In this document: in pieces, positions 9,126-19,100 of the stretch | How the letters are laid out: every line of letters starts with the position of its first letter | Position numbering within the stretch: position 1 is the first letter of the stretch | Assembly: GCA_003483745.1 (NCBI GenBank) | Contig: DMYD01000028.1 | Location: 62,001-126,000, forward strand | Direction of reading: 5' to 3' | DNA from: Roseburia sp. | GTDB lineage: Bacteria; Bacillota; Clostridia; Lachnospirales; Lachnospiraceae | Length of the DNA: 64,000 nt | Program-made: the position numbers and the translations under genes | The notes under the pieces: model-generated | What the model was told of the DNA's origin: nothing | Databases searched by the model: none | What the model saw: the letters and a program-made list of their open reading frames with translations, nothing else

Positions 9126-11266
9126 TAATATCAGTCATTTTTATATTACTCTTTGTGCTGCTTTTAGCAGGAGCAGTTCTGGTGCCCAAAATTGATGGAA
9201 AAATGAACGTGATAAAAGCGGCAGTGATGGGGATTATGGCAGTTTTCTGTTATCAGTCCGTGTTTGCATTTGCTTTTAATCTGATCGGAATACCGGTAAA
9301 TCTTAAATCCATATGTATTCCGATGGCGGCAGCGGCGATCCTGTTATGGGGCATGATCATAAAAAAGAAAAAAGTACAGAGAGTGTTCGTAAGGATAACA
9401 GATATTGCAGTTCTGGTTCTTCTTGCAGGTATTGTAATTGCAGTTTCCATGCATATATTTACAACGCATCTGCGCTTAAGTTATATCAATACAGATCCGG
9501 CAAATCATTTTAATGATGCGATGGTAATCGTAAAACAGGGAGTGCTGGGAAAACATATTTATTTTTCTGCATTTATCAATGCTATGTTTATTGAGATATT
9601 CAGCCCGGTATTGATCGTTTCGAAATATTATAAAGCATTTATTCTGGCGGATATCTTTATGCATGTGCTTGAAGTGTGGATGTGTTATGTACTGATGATC
9701 ACGATCAGTGAAAAAAAAGTCGTGCGGATCTTTGCACCGGTGTTTGCACTGGGATACTTCTGGGGATATCCGGCATACAGCTATATGACAGGCGGTTTCG
9801 TATACTGGAGTACAGGGGTCATGGTACTGATCCTGCTGATATATGCGCTGCTTTTGCTGGAAAGGTATCCAAAACAGTACAGGTATAGCGGGGGACTGTT
9901 TTTACTTGCACTGTATGCTAATACCTGTTGTAATGCACTGTTTATCCCGGTCAACTCTGCGGCGGTGATCATGGCGCTGTTTGTGCTTGCAATCCGTAAG
10001 AAAAAGTTGAACTGGAAAATGGTAGCCGGCTTTTTATTTGTAACGGTCATTGCGGCAGCGGCGGCGATTTTTCTGTTCTTTGATAAGTGGGGTGGCTCTT
10101 TTGAGAAGATGATCACATATGTCAGTAAATCAGGGGCGATGTATCACTCTATGTATGCAGATTTGATTTTCTTTCTGCCTGCCTTATTTGTGGTGTTGTT
10201 TTATGTATTTGCCAAAAGAAAATATTCCATGACGATCCCGGTGATGGCGGTCTGCATGATCTTATGTACCTGTGTGATGTACGGATTTTTGATCAACGAA
10301 AAGATGTCATATTATTATTACTATAAGATATATTATAATCTCTGGTTGTTCGGCTGGCTCCTTTGTGTGATGGCAATCGATGTCCTTACAGATACCGGAC
10401 AGATGGCAGGATTTTATGCTTATATGGGGATGATAGGGATGCTTGCATTGCTTACATTTACGAATTATGATATGAATATGTGTAAGTTTAATGTCGGATA
10501 TAACGAAGAATCTGTGCCCAGACATCTGTTTTCCCTTTACTGGTACAATATGGATACCGTGCAGAAGGATTATGAAGAGTACACGATTCCGGTTGAACTT
10601 ATGGATGTGATGTCCTATGCGACCGATGAACTGGATGATGAAAAGATACCGGCACTGGTATCGAATGATAATGTGTTCTACTGGTTTGATGGCATGCGTG
10701 GGCAGAATACAAGAAAATACAAGCTGTACGACAGAGAACTGATGGATGTACTTGTCAAGATGGACAAACACGATATTACCAGGATTCTCGTGGATAAAGA
10801 GGATGAATGTTATCAGCAGTATGAGAGTTATTTTTCTTTGTGCAAGGTAGTGTACGAAAATGAGCGGGCGGCAATCCTGACATTCCCGGGGAAGAGCTGG
10901 TGTAAGATACTTCCATATGCAAATGGATATGATGAAGGAAAATTAGAACTTTACGCTTATGTGAAAAAGAATTTAAAAGGTAAGAAAGTACCTTTGATGG
11001 CTTCAAAGGAGTCCTGCCTTGATTTCGTCATTTACCGGCAGAAAACAAAGAAGAAATCAACGAAATGTTATACATGGAATTTTAATCCGAAAGAAAATCT
11101 TGATAATTTAAATGAACTTGGAATTCAATATATTACCGTATTGTATGATGATTCCTATTATCAGGAAAATAAATATTATCTGGATCAGCAGGAAACCGTA
11201 TTTGAAAATAAATCAGGTAAGGTCATAAAATGTGCAGGTGACAGTTTTAGTACGGAATATAAATAA
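9122..11266 (+). CDS. Polytopic membrane protein, GT-C glycosyltransferase-like
   Basis: A 714-residue protein with roughly eleven to twelve membrane helices in the first 450 residues, then about 250 soluble residues predicted outside the membrane. An acidic/His loop after the early helices (YINTDPANHFNDAM, about residues 120-133) fits the first extracytoplasmic catalytic loop of GT-C enzymes, which use polyprenyl-phosphate sugars. It may decorate or polymerise the glycan on the outer face; a Wzy-like role is an alternative, since region A otherwise lacks a polymerase. It overlaps the previous gene (ATGA) and is followed 15 bp later by a secreted protein. Confidence 0.7.
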   Translation: MIISVIFILLFVLLLAGAVLVPKIDGKMNVIKAAVMGIMAVFCYQSVFAFAFNLIGIPVNLKSICIPMAAAAILLWGMIIKKKKVQRVFVRITDIAVLVLLAGIVIAVSMHIFTTHLRLSYINTDPANHFNDAMVIVKQGVLGKHIYFSAFINAMFIEIFSPVLIVSKYYKAFILADIFMHVLEVWMCYVLMITISEKKVVRIFAPVFALGYFWGYPAYSYMTGGFVYWSTGVMVLILLIYALLLLERYPKQYRYSGGLFLLALYANTCCNALFIPVNSAAVIMALFVLAIRKKKLNWKMVAGFLFVTVIAAAAAIFLFFDKWGGSFEKMITYVSKSGAMYHSMYADLIFFLPALFVVLFYVFAKRKYSMTIPVMAVCMILCTCVMYGFLINEKMSYYYYYKIYYNLWLFGWLLCVMAIDVLTDTGQMAGFYAYMGMIGMLALLTFTNYDMNMCKFNVGYNEESVPRHLFSLYWYNMDTVQKDYEEYTIPVELMDVMSYATDELDDEKIPALVSNDNVFYWFDGMRGQNTRKYKLYDRELMDVLVKMDKHDITRILVDKEDECYQQYESYFSLCKVVYENERAAILTFPGKSWCKILPYANGYDEGKLELYAYVKKNLKGKKVPLMASKESCLDFVIYRQKTKKKSTKCYTWNFNPKENLDNLNELGIQYITVLYDDSYYQENKYYLDQQETVFENKSGKVIKCAGDSFSTEYK

Positions 11267-11281
11267 TGGAGGAAGATCCGA

Positions 11282-14200
11282 ATGAAAAAAAGAAATCAGG
11301 CAGGAAAGAGAATTGCTGCATGGCTTATGGCATTAAGCCTATGTGTGACAGCAGTACCGGCAGGGCAGGTGGTATTTGCGGCAGATGCCCCAAACGAAAC
11401 AGAAATGGCGGAGATCTCAGAGGCAACAGAAAACTCACAGGTAACAGAAAATTTTGAGACGGAAGAGAGCACCGGGGAAACGGAAGCAGCAGAGACGACA
11501 GAAAACACCGGAACAGAAGAAACATCTGAAACGGCTGGAGATACCGGGAAAGAAAAAACTTCTGAGGCAACAGAAAGTGCGGAAGGTGTAACGGATACGG
11601 AGACAACAGAGAGCACGGAAGGCGCAACGGATACAGAGACAACAGAAAACACCGAAGGAACGGAAGGTTCTGAGGAAACAGAAAGCACACAAAAAGTGGA
11701 AAATCTTAAGGCAGCTGCCGGGGATCCTGAGACCGAAGAGAGTGAGGACATCATAAAAAAAGATGGAAATGTGACGCCGGGAAGCACTTATGAGACGGCA
11801 GCATCCATTGAACTGAATACGGTTTATACGGCAACCACCGAGAAAATAGCTTCCATATCATCGATCACAGAGATCAAAGATATTAAGATTGCACACTGGT
11901 ATAAATTTACAATGAATAAATCAGGAATGGTGCAGCTTAAATTTTCTCATGACAAAATCAATACCACAAACGATTCACCAACCTGGAAGATCGATTTTAT
12001 TGCTGATTCGACGGGAAGTATGACATCGATCAACAGTAATGCTTATGATACGGAGAATCATACAGCACAGATTGGTCTTGAGAAGGGTGAGTATTATGTA
12101 AAAATTACAGGCATTTCCAATGTGTTTTTAACGGATTCTTATTCTTACAGATTCAGCGTACAGTATAAAGATGCTTATTGTGAGACAGAACGAAATAATG
12201 ACATTTCTACAGCAGATGTTTATGATCAGTTAGGACAGACAATTACGGGAAGTATTCATTCTGTGTCAGATGTCGATTACTATCGTATTGAAACTGCAAA
12301 AGACGGCTATATTGTAGTCAATTTAACGCATGATAAAGTTGCAGGACGGCAGAATGCGGCAGTTTATGCAGTCACAGTCTGCGATGCTTCCGGTAATTCC
12401 GTCTATGAGATGACCAGTAAAGCAGAGGAAGAATCCACAGATTCCATCAAATTAGGGCTGACTGCCGGTAAATATTTTATCAAAGTAGCAGGAGTAAAAA
12501 CTTTAGCACAGGAAATATATGACGGAAACTATGGCCTTAAGGCAGCGTTCACGGAGTGCAGTACCTGGGAGCGCGAGAGCAACGACACCTATGATACCGC
12601 AAATACAGCTGTTTCCGGTACCACATATAGCGGCGATATCCGTACCTTTAGCGATGTGGATTATTTTAAGACAACACTTTCTGCAAACGGTTATATCAAT
12701 GTGAAACTGACACATCCGGTTGTGAGTGGTCAGGAAACCACAAATATGTATGTGCTCAGCGTGATCCGGAAAGTTGACAAGGATCAGTATACGGAAGTAT
12801 ATACCACAAACATTCGTGGCGGAGACACCAGTGTTTCCACACCAAATCTTGGACTGCCGCAGGGAGAATATTATGTCAAAATTGCGGGAACCGGAAAATC
12901 ATTAGGAACAGCAGTAAGCATTGCAAGTTATCCGGTAAACTATGATGTATGTATCGTAGCAGAGACGGCAGATAACAGAGAGACAGAGTCTAATGATACC
13001 GCTGCTACTGCAAATACAGTAAAGAGTGGAAAGACTTATTACGGAAGTACCAGCAGTTCTTCAGATAAAGATTATTATAAGATCGTAATGTCAAAGGCAG
13101 GTTATCTGCAGATCAAATTTGGACATAAAAACAGCCAGAGTACGGCAAGCTGTTACAATGTTGTTATTTACAATAAAGATGAAAGCGAGATCTACAGTTT
13201 TACCAACAAGGGGACAGAGACATCATATACCTCCTGTAAATTAGGATTGGGAGCCGGAGAATATTACGCATGTGTCAGCCAGGCCTCTACACTCTATACC
13301 GGAGACTATACGATCTGCATGACACAGAAAGCTGCTTCGGGATGGGAGACAGAGAACAATGGTGACTGGGCAAGTGCAGATAATATAAAAGTTGGCAAAG
13401 CAGTAAAAGGCGTGATCACAGGTTTTACATCAGATGAAGATTACTACCGCTTCACACTCACAAAAGCGCAGTATGTTAATTTCAGCCTGGCACATAAAAA
13501 GATCAATGATGCAGGAAGAAGCTGGTATGTGACACTTTACAATGCAAATGGCAGGAGAGTGAGCAGAAGAGATGACGATCACATCTATTCCTATGCGGGA
13601 AGTACCTATACAGAGTCAGCTGCAGTGAAATTGAGCAGGGGAACCTATTATCTGAAGGTACAGGCATATGCGAAAAATGCAGTGGATAAAGAATACACGC
13701 TCTGTGTAAATAAGATCCAGAAGAAGAAAACAAGCGTAACTTCTGTAAAATCGACCGCACACAATAAACTGAAGGTTTCATGGAAAGTTGTGCCGGCTGC
13801 TGCTTCCTATCAGATCTACCGCAGCACCCAAAAAGATGGAGATTACCAGAATATCAAAACTATCGACAGTGTGGGCACCAGTTCCTGGACAGACAGCAGT
13901 GTAAAAACCGGACAGACTTATTATTACAAGATCAAGGCAGTTGTTAAGACGCAGGATGGAAATAAGACCAGTGGATTTTCCAATGTAAAATCCGCAAAGG
14001 CTGTGCCGGCAAAGACAACGTTAAAAGCAAAGGCATCGGATGCAAAGAACGTAAAACTGACCTGGTCAAAGGTAAAAGGTGCAAACGGCTATGAAATTTA
14101 CCGCAGTACCGGTAAAAATGGAAAATATAAGAAAGTAACGGCGATATCAAAAGCCGGTACGACATCTTATAAAAACGGAAAATTGAAAAAATCAACTACC

Positions 14201-14296
14201 TATTACTATAAAATCCGTGCATACCGCAAAGTGGATGGAAAGAAAGTATACGGAGACTATTCTTCCGTTGTCTCTGTAAAGACAAAGGCAGAATAG
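11282..14296 (+). CDS. Secreted multidomain protein with PPC-like repeats and two Fn3 domains
   Basis: A 1004-residue exported protein. Residues 1-34 form a Sec signal peptide (KKR charge, hydrophobic core, AAD cleavage region). Residues 35-145 are a Thr/Glu/Ser-rich acidic linker with near-repeats of TDTETTE(S/N)TEG. About residues 160-810 hold five beta-sandwich repeats resembling bacterial pre-peptidase C-terminal domains, four of them opening with an ETExN(N/D) box and containing D-x-DYY and GEYYVK/I segments. Residues about 815-1004 are two fibronectin-III modules. There is no sortase motif and no catalytic domain, so it is probably a wall- or glycan-binding protein. It is the last gene of operon A and follows a GGAGGA site. 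Confidence 0.85.
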   Translation: MKKRNQAGKRIAAWLMALSLCVTAVPAGQVVFAADAPNETEMAEISEATENSQVTENFETEESTGETEAAETTENTGTEETSETAGDTGKEKTSEATESAEGVTDTETTESTEGATDTETTENTEGTEGSEETESTQKVENLKAAAGDPETEESEDIIKKDGNVTPGSTYETAASIELNTVYTATTEKIASISSITEIKDIKIAHWYKFTMNKSGMVQLKFSHDKINTTNDSPTWKIDFIADSTGSMTSINSNAYDTENHTAQIGLEKGEYYVKITGISNVFLTDSYSYRFSVQYKDAYCETERNNDISTADVYDQLGQTITGSIHSVSDVDYYRIETAKDGYIVVNLTHDKVAGRQNAAVYAVTVCDASGNSVYEMTSKAEEESTDSIKLGLTAGKYFIKVAGVKTLAQEIYDGNYGLKAAFTECSTWERESNDTYDTANTAVSGTTYSGDIRTFSDVDYFKTTLSANGYINVKLTHPVVSGQETTNMYVLSVIRKVDKDQYTEVYTTNIRGGDTSVSTPNLGLPQGEYYVKIAGTGKSLGTAVSIASYPVNYDVCIVAETADNRETESNDTAATANTVKSGKTYYGSTSSSSDKDYYKIVMSKAGYLQIKFGHKNSQSTASCYNVVIYNKDESEIYSFTNKGTETSYTSCKLGLGAGEYYACVSQASTLYTGDYTICMTQKAASGWETENNGDWASADNIKVGKAVKGVITGFTSDEDYYRFTLTKAQYVNFSLAHKKINDAGRSWYVTLYNANGRRVSRRDDDHIYSYAGSTYTESAAVKLSRGTYYLKVQAYAKNAVDKEYTLCVNKIQKKKTSVTSVKSTAHNKLKVSWKVVPAAASYQIYRSTQKDGDYQNIKTIDSVGTSSWTDSSVKTGQTYYYKIKAVVKTQDGNKTSGFSNVKSAKAVPAKTTLKAKASDAKNVKLTWSKVKGANGYEIYRSTGKNGKYKKVTAISKAGTTSYKNGKLKKSTTYYYKIRAYRKVDGKKVYGDYSSVVSVKTKAE

Positions 14297-14326
14297 ACAA
14301 AAAAGAATAAATAAAAAAAGCAGATA

Positions 14327-14366
14327 CCCCGGCGGGACGAATGAAGCATCCTGCCGGGGATTTTTA
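14327..14366 (+). terminator. Rho-independent terminator of operon A
   Basis: An 11-bp GC-rich stem (14327-14337 with 14349-14359, one G-U pair) is followed by a run of T. It lies 31 bp after the stop codon of the secreted PPC protein. Confidence 0.92.
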
Positions 14367-14385
14367 TGTGATAAGAAATTCTTAT

Positions 14386-14451
14386 GATAGATTCGGGTGT
14401 CAAAAAGTGGTTCAAAAATTTGAAAGCCACTTTTTTACACCCGAATCTATC
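14386..14451. repeat. Long near-perfect hairpin (25-bp arms)
   Basis: Arms 14386-14410 and 14427-14451 are complementary over 25 bp with one mismatch. The 16-base centre contains a further TTCAAA/TTTGAA pairing, so almost the whole 66 bp can fold. It sits just after the operon A terminator and before the WcaJ-type gene. It could be a second, bidirectional terminator, a MITE-like palindromic element or a non-coding RNA; the sequence does not decide. A weaker dyad (about 14452-14490) follows directly. Confidence 0.75.
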
Positions 14452-14526
14452 AAATAAAATGCTCCGCAAGGATGCGCGCACTTTATTTAATATTTTATGA
14501 AAATTATGGTAAGATATATTCAAAGT

Positions 14527-14555
14527 TTGGGTTTTATGGTAAAATAATATAGATT
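14527..14555 (+). promoter_or_regulatory. Possible sigma-A promoter for the WcaJ-type gene
   Basis: TTGGGT and TAGATT are spaced by 17 bp, 28 bp before the start codon. The hexamers match consensus only partly, so this is tentative, but operon A is terminated upstream and a promoter is needed here. Confidence 0.35.
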
Positions 14556-14583
14556 ATGCAAAGGTATAAATGTGAGGTAATTC

Positions 14584-15945
14584 ATGAGAAAACGAGAAAG
14601 ATATAAACATCTGTTGAATTTATTTGCCAATTTTGTGATGCTTGTGGCTGAGACAGCAATGTTTGCCTTTATATGGTATAAAATGTATGTGCCGGAACTG
14701 GAGGATACATTCTGGAGAAGAGGAAACTGGGCAGTGGTCGGAATGTATGCCCTGGTGGTATTTTTCTTTATCCGCACATTTGGCGGGTATCGGATAGGAT
14801 ACCTTCGGATTACGGATATCTGCCTGTCACAGATCCTTGGAATCCTGTTTGCAAATATTGTTGAATATTTTCAAATCTGTATGATTGCAAAAGATTACAT
14901 GTCAGTGTCTCCGCTGTTGCTGCTTACAGCGGCAGAGATAGCAGTGACGCTGCCGGCTGTATTTGTCGTAAGATATTTTTATGTCAGATTATATCCGCCG
15001 AGACGTATGATCGTGATCTATGGGGAGCATTCGCCGGAAGAACTGATCTCTAAGATCAATTCCAGACGGGACAAGTATGATGTCTGTGCAACTGCAAGTG
15101 CTTATATGGGGCATGAAGCACTGTATTCGAAAATATTAGAGTATGAAGCAGTCGTTTTATGCGATCTGCCTGCAAGTATCCGCAACAAGATTTTAAAATT
15201 CTGTTATGACCAGAATAAAAGAACCTATATTACACCAAAGATATCGGATATCATTTTAAATGGAACAGAAAGCATTCATTTATTTGATACACCGCTTATG
15301 CTTTCAAGAAATCAGGGACTTACCATTGAACAGCGTTTTGTAAAGAGAACGATGGACATCATTTTCGCGTTGCTGGCAATTGTTATTTCGTCTCCATTTC
15401 TGCTGATCATCGCGCTTGCAATCAAATTGTATGATGGGGGACCGGTATTCTATAAGCAGGAACGTCTGACGAGAGACCGTGAAACATTTCAGATTATCAA
15501 ATTCCGCAGTATGAAGGTGGATTCCGAGAAACAGGGAGCACAGCTTGCCAAGAAAGATGATGACAGGATCACTCCGGTTGGCAGGATCATACGAATGACA
15601 CATCTGGATGAATTGCCGCAGATTTTTAATATTTTAAAGGGAGAAATGTCCTTTGTCGGCCCAAGACCGGAAAGACAGGAAATCGCGGAAAAATACGAAG
15701 AGGTTGTACCGGAATTTCGTTTCCGTCTGAAAGTAAAAGCCGGACTGACCGGGTATGCACAGGTATATGGAAAGTACAATACAACACCATATGACAAATT
15801 AAAACTGGATCTGACCTATATCCAGACATATTCAGCATGGCTGGATATGAAGCTTATGCTTATGACATTTAAAATTATGTTTCAGAAAGAAAATACAGAA
15901 GGCGTAGATGCAAAGCAGACAACAGCAATCAAAAAGGAATCATAA
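14584..15945 (+). CDS. Undecaprenyl-phosphate sugar-1-phosphate transferase (WcaJ/WbaP-type PGT)
   Basis: A 453-residue polyprenyl phosphoglycosyl transferase. About four N-terminal membrane helices (residues 15-145) precede a cytoplasmic Rossmann-like part, a re-entrant helix near 258-280 (KRTMDIIFALLAIVISSPF) and the catalytic sugar-transferase domain. Visible family motifs are FYKQERLTRD, IIKFRSMKVD, HLDELPQIFNILKGEMSFVGPRPE and GLTGYAQVYGKY. It loads the first sugar phosphate onto undecaprenyl phosphate to begin a repeat unit at the inner membrane face. It is preceded by GAGG spaced for ATG 14584. It is one of two PGTs in the window (the other at 44100), so at least two glycans are probably initiated. 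Confidence 0.95.
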   Translation: MRKRERYKHLLNLFANFVMLVAETAMFAFIWYKMYVPELEDTFWRRGNWAVVGMYALVVFFFIRTFGGYRIGYLRITDICLSQILGILFANIVEYFQICMIAKDYMSVSPLLLLTAAEIAVTLPAVFVVRYFYVRLYPPRRMIVIYGEHSPEELISKINSRRDKYDVCATASAYMGHEALYSKILEYEAVVLCDLPASIRNKILKFCYDQNKRTYITPKISDIILNGTESIHLFDTPLMLSRNQGLTIEQRFVKRTMDIIFALLAIVISSPFLLIIALAIKLYDGGPVFYKQERLTRDRETFQIIKFRSMKVDSEKQGAQLAKKDDDRITPVGRIIRMTHLDELPQIFNILKGEMSFVGPRPERQEIAEKYEEVVPEFRFRLKVKAGLTGYAQVYGKYNTTPYDKLKLDLTYIQTYSAWLDMKLMLMTFKIMFQKENTEGVDAKQTTAIKKES

Positions 15946-15966
15946 AAAATATACAAGAGGATAATA

Positions 15967-16093
15967 GTGTGAAAAATAAGCTCGATAGCTTATTTTTCGC
16001 ACGGCTATTTGTTTCTGAGCAAAAACAAATAGCTTTTATGACAGACGAGAATTTGAGATTCTCGTCGTCTCTTCGCAACAAGTTGCTCAGAAA
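15967..16093 (+). ncRNA. Structured 5' leader with four stems and a possible RBS-adjacent switch
   Basis: Three strong hairpins follow one another: a 16-bp stem (15967-15982 with 15987-16002, one G-U pair), an 11-bp stem (16004-16014 with 16023-16033) and a 9-bp stem (16044-16052 with 16058-16066), plus a small GCAAC/GTTGC stem near 16074-16087. In addition, 16012-16022, which includes the whole loop of the second hairpin, is perfectly complementary over 11 bp to 16083-16093, two bases before the GAGGA site of the autolysin gene. This allows a pseudoknot or an alternative fold next to the ribosome binding site. It matches no riboswitch class I know. Confidence 0.6.
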
Positions 16094-16104
16094 TGAGGAT
16101 TAGA

Positions 16105-19100
16105 ATGAAAAAAAGGATTTTAGCAGTAATTATGGCAGTCTGTGTGAGCATGACAGCACTGCCGGCAGATGTGCATGCAGCAGAAGATGGTGCGGTCGTG
16201 ACAGAAAGCATGCAGGTAACGGAAACATCATCAACGGAAGCAACAGAAGCGACGGAGAAGCCGGACGGAACGGAAATTTCTGAAACCGAAAAGTCAGCTG
16301 GAACAGAAACGGTTGAGCCAGAGACGGCGGAAACCGAAACACCGATTGAGACAGAGACGGCAGAAACCGAAATATCGACAGAGACAGAGAAGGTGGAAAC
16401 TGAAACATCGGCTGAGACAGAGACGGCGGAAACCGAAACAACGATTGAGACAGAGACGGCGGAAACCGAAACATCGGTCGTGACAGAAAGTGTTGAAAAA
16501 GAGAGTGCAGAGACGGAAGCAACAGAGACCGGGGCAGTCAAGGCGGCAGAACTCAACTATATGATGGTGGAGTCTCCGTATGTTGAAACACCGGGTACCC
16601 AGAATGTGGTTTTAAGTTTAGGAACAGGCAATGAGCAGCTTTCCGATATTATTTTAAATTATCAGAATGTGACCACTGGAAAAAGCTATCAGATCGAAGC
16701 TGCCGGAACAGAAGAAGATATGATCCGCTTTACCATGGATTTTTCCGGAAACGGACAGGCAGGAGAGTATCAGATCACTTCCGTGCAGTTTACACAGGAA
16801 AAGACAAAGCAGGAGATCCTGCTGTCAGATCTTGGAATGGATGTAAGATTTGGTGTGAACGAACAGGCAAAAACGAATCCGGATCAGGTGCTTTATGATG
16901 AAGATGCCTATGCGGATGTGGATGCAGATGTTGTCACCATGAATGAGAAGGGTGAAGTTGTTTCTGAAAACACCGTGGAAAACGTGTTGGATCAGGGAAT
17001 TTCAGATGCAGTCATCGGTGGCACGGATAACTTAAAAGGTGCAAACGGTAAGGTGACGGTAGTCCTTGATCCGGGACATGATGATACGCATGCAGGTGCA
17101 TCCGGTTTTGGGGTACAGGAGAAAGACCTGACGCTTAAAATCGCTACATACTGTAAAGAAGAATTATCTACCTACGGCGGAATTACCATTTATATGACAA
17201 GAGAGAGCGGAAGCTGTCCGGCAGGTGGTGGAGACAATATAGCGTGTCTGGATGCCCGCGCAAATCTGGCAAAAAATGTGGGAGCAAGTGTGTTAGTCAG
17301 CTTTCATTTAAATACTGCAAACGGAACAGCAAGAGGTGTGGAAGTCTATTATCCGAATAACAATTATAATGCACAGGTAGGAAGTAACGGACAGGCACTT
17401 GCAAAGAAAATATGTGATAAACTGGCAGCACTTGGCTTAAACTACCGTGGTACAATGATCCGTAATGCGATGAGTGATAAGTATCCGGATGGCTCTGCAG
17501 CAGATTATTATGGACTGATCCGCCGCTGCAAAAATAATGGCATACCGGGACTCATCATCGAGCATGCTTTTTTGGACAATGCTAATGATTATTATACATA
17601 TTTAAGCTCCGATGATAAATTAAAGGCACTTGGTGTTGCGGACGCCACTGCGATCGCAGAATATTTCGGACTGAAAAAAGGTGCTGGCAGCGTATCGATC
17701 AGCTATGCACAGTCAAGAGCGGATGGCAGTATCAAATTAAAATGGAGCAGCCTTGATAATGTTGACTGTTATGAGATCTGGCGTGATACGAAAGACGCAT
17801 ATGATTATGAAAAAATCGATGAAGTATCCGATGCGACATCTTATATCGATAAAAATGTAGAGACAGGAAAACAATATTACTATCTGATTCGACCGGTATT
17901 TAATGATGGAACCACAGGAGAATTTTCAAGTTCGTTCTCCGGGGTGGCATTAGGCCAGGTAAAACTTACCGGGGCTGTAGCAGCAAGCGGCAAGGAGATC
18001 ACGCTGAACTGGAAAAAAGTATCTAAGGCAGAAGGATACCTGATCTACCGGAAAGACAGCAGTGACAGTAAATTTTATCAGGTTGGCAAAGTAACATCCG
18101 GCAAGACACTGACTTATACCGATACAGTAACATCCGGTAAAAAAACATATACCTACAAAGTACAGGCATATAATACGAGCAATGGAAAACAGGGTGTGGG
18201 TGCATTTTCTAAAACGAAATCAGCGAAGACACTTGCAAAACCAAAGATTAAATATGCTGTTTCAAATGGAAGTAGACAGATCGAAGTAAACTGGGGTGCA
18301 GTGAGCGGTGCTTATGGATACAGAATCAAACGGAGCACATCGAAGAATGGTACTTATAAAGTTGTTGCAACGGTCAAAGGCAAAAATAAAACCACTTATC
18401 AGGATAAGAAGTTAGCGGCTGGAAAAACTTATTATTACAAAGTTGAGACAATCAATAAAGTAAACGGCAAAAAAGGATACAGCGGTGATTCTGCGGCTGT
18501 GTCAGCAAAGACATTGAAAAAAACATCCATTACAGCTGTCCGGGCGACAGGTAGCACTTCTGTAAAACTGGAATGGAAAGCGGTGGATGGAGCCTCTGGT
18601 TATCAGATTTACCGAAGCACATCAAAGAGCAAAGGTTATAAAAAGATCGGGCAGGTCAAAGGTAAAAATAAAAAAGTTTATGAAGATAAGTCATTAGAGG
18701 CTGGAAAAACTTATTATTATCAGGTACGTGCCTATAAGAGCAACAGCGCAAAGACCGGTGTGGCTTCATTCTCGAAAGCACAGAAAGTATGGACACTCAA
18801 ACCGGTAGAACTTTCACAGATCACGAGTGACAGTAAAAATCAGGTCTTACTTGGCTGGAAAAAAGTTTCAAAAGCAGAAGGATATGCAATTTACCGGAGC
18901 AGTAAATCAGACAGTGGATTTCAGAAGATTGCTGAAATTACATCCGGTAAAACACTGACCTATACGGATGAGAATGTAACAAGCGGTAATACATACTATT
19001 ATAAAATTGCTGCAACTTATACGATCAAAGGAAGTGCCGGAGAAAGCTACAGTGATGTAGTACAGGTTACAGTCTTAAAACAGGGAAGTATTTCTTCCAT

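Noticed and set aside
16005..16556. Long - strand frames opposite the autolysin linker (and likewise 11296-11787)
   Set aside because: They mirror the Thr/Glu-rich repeats (reading as Ser/Val/Phe repeats), have no ribosome binding site and overlap a clear signal-peptide gene.
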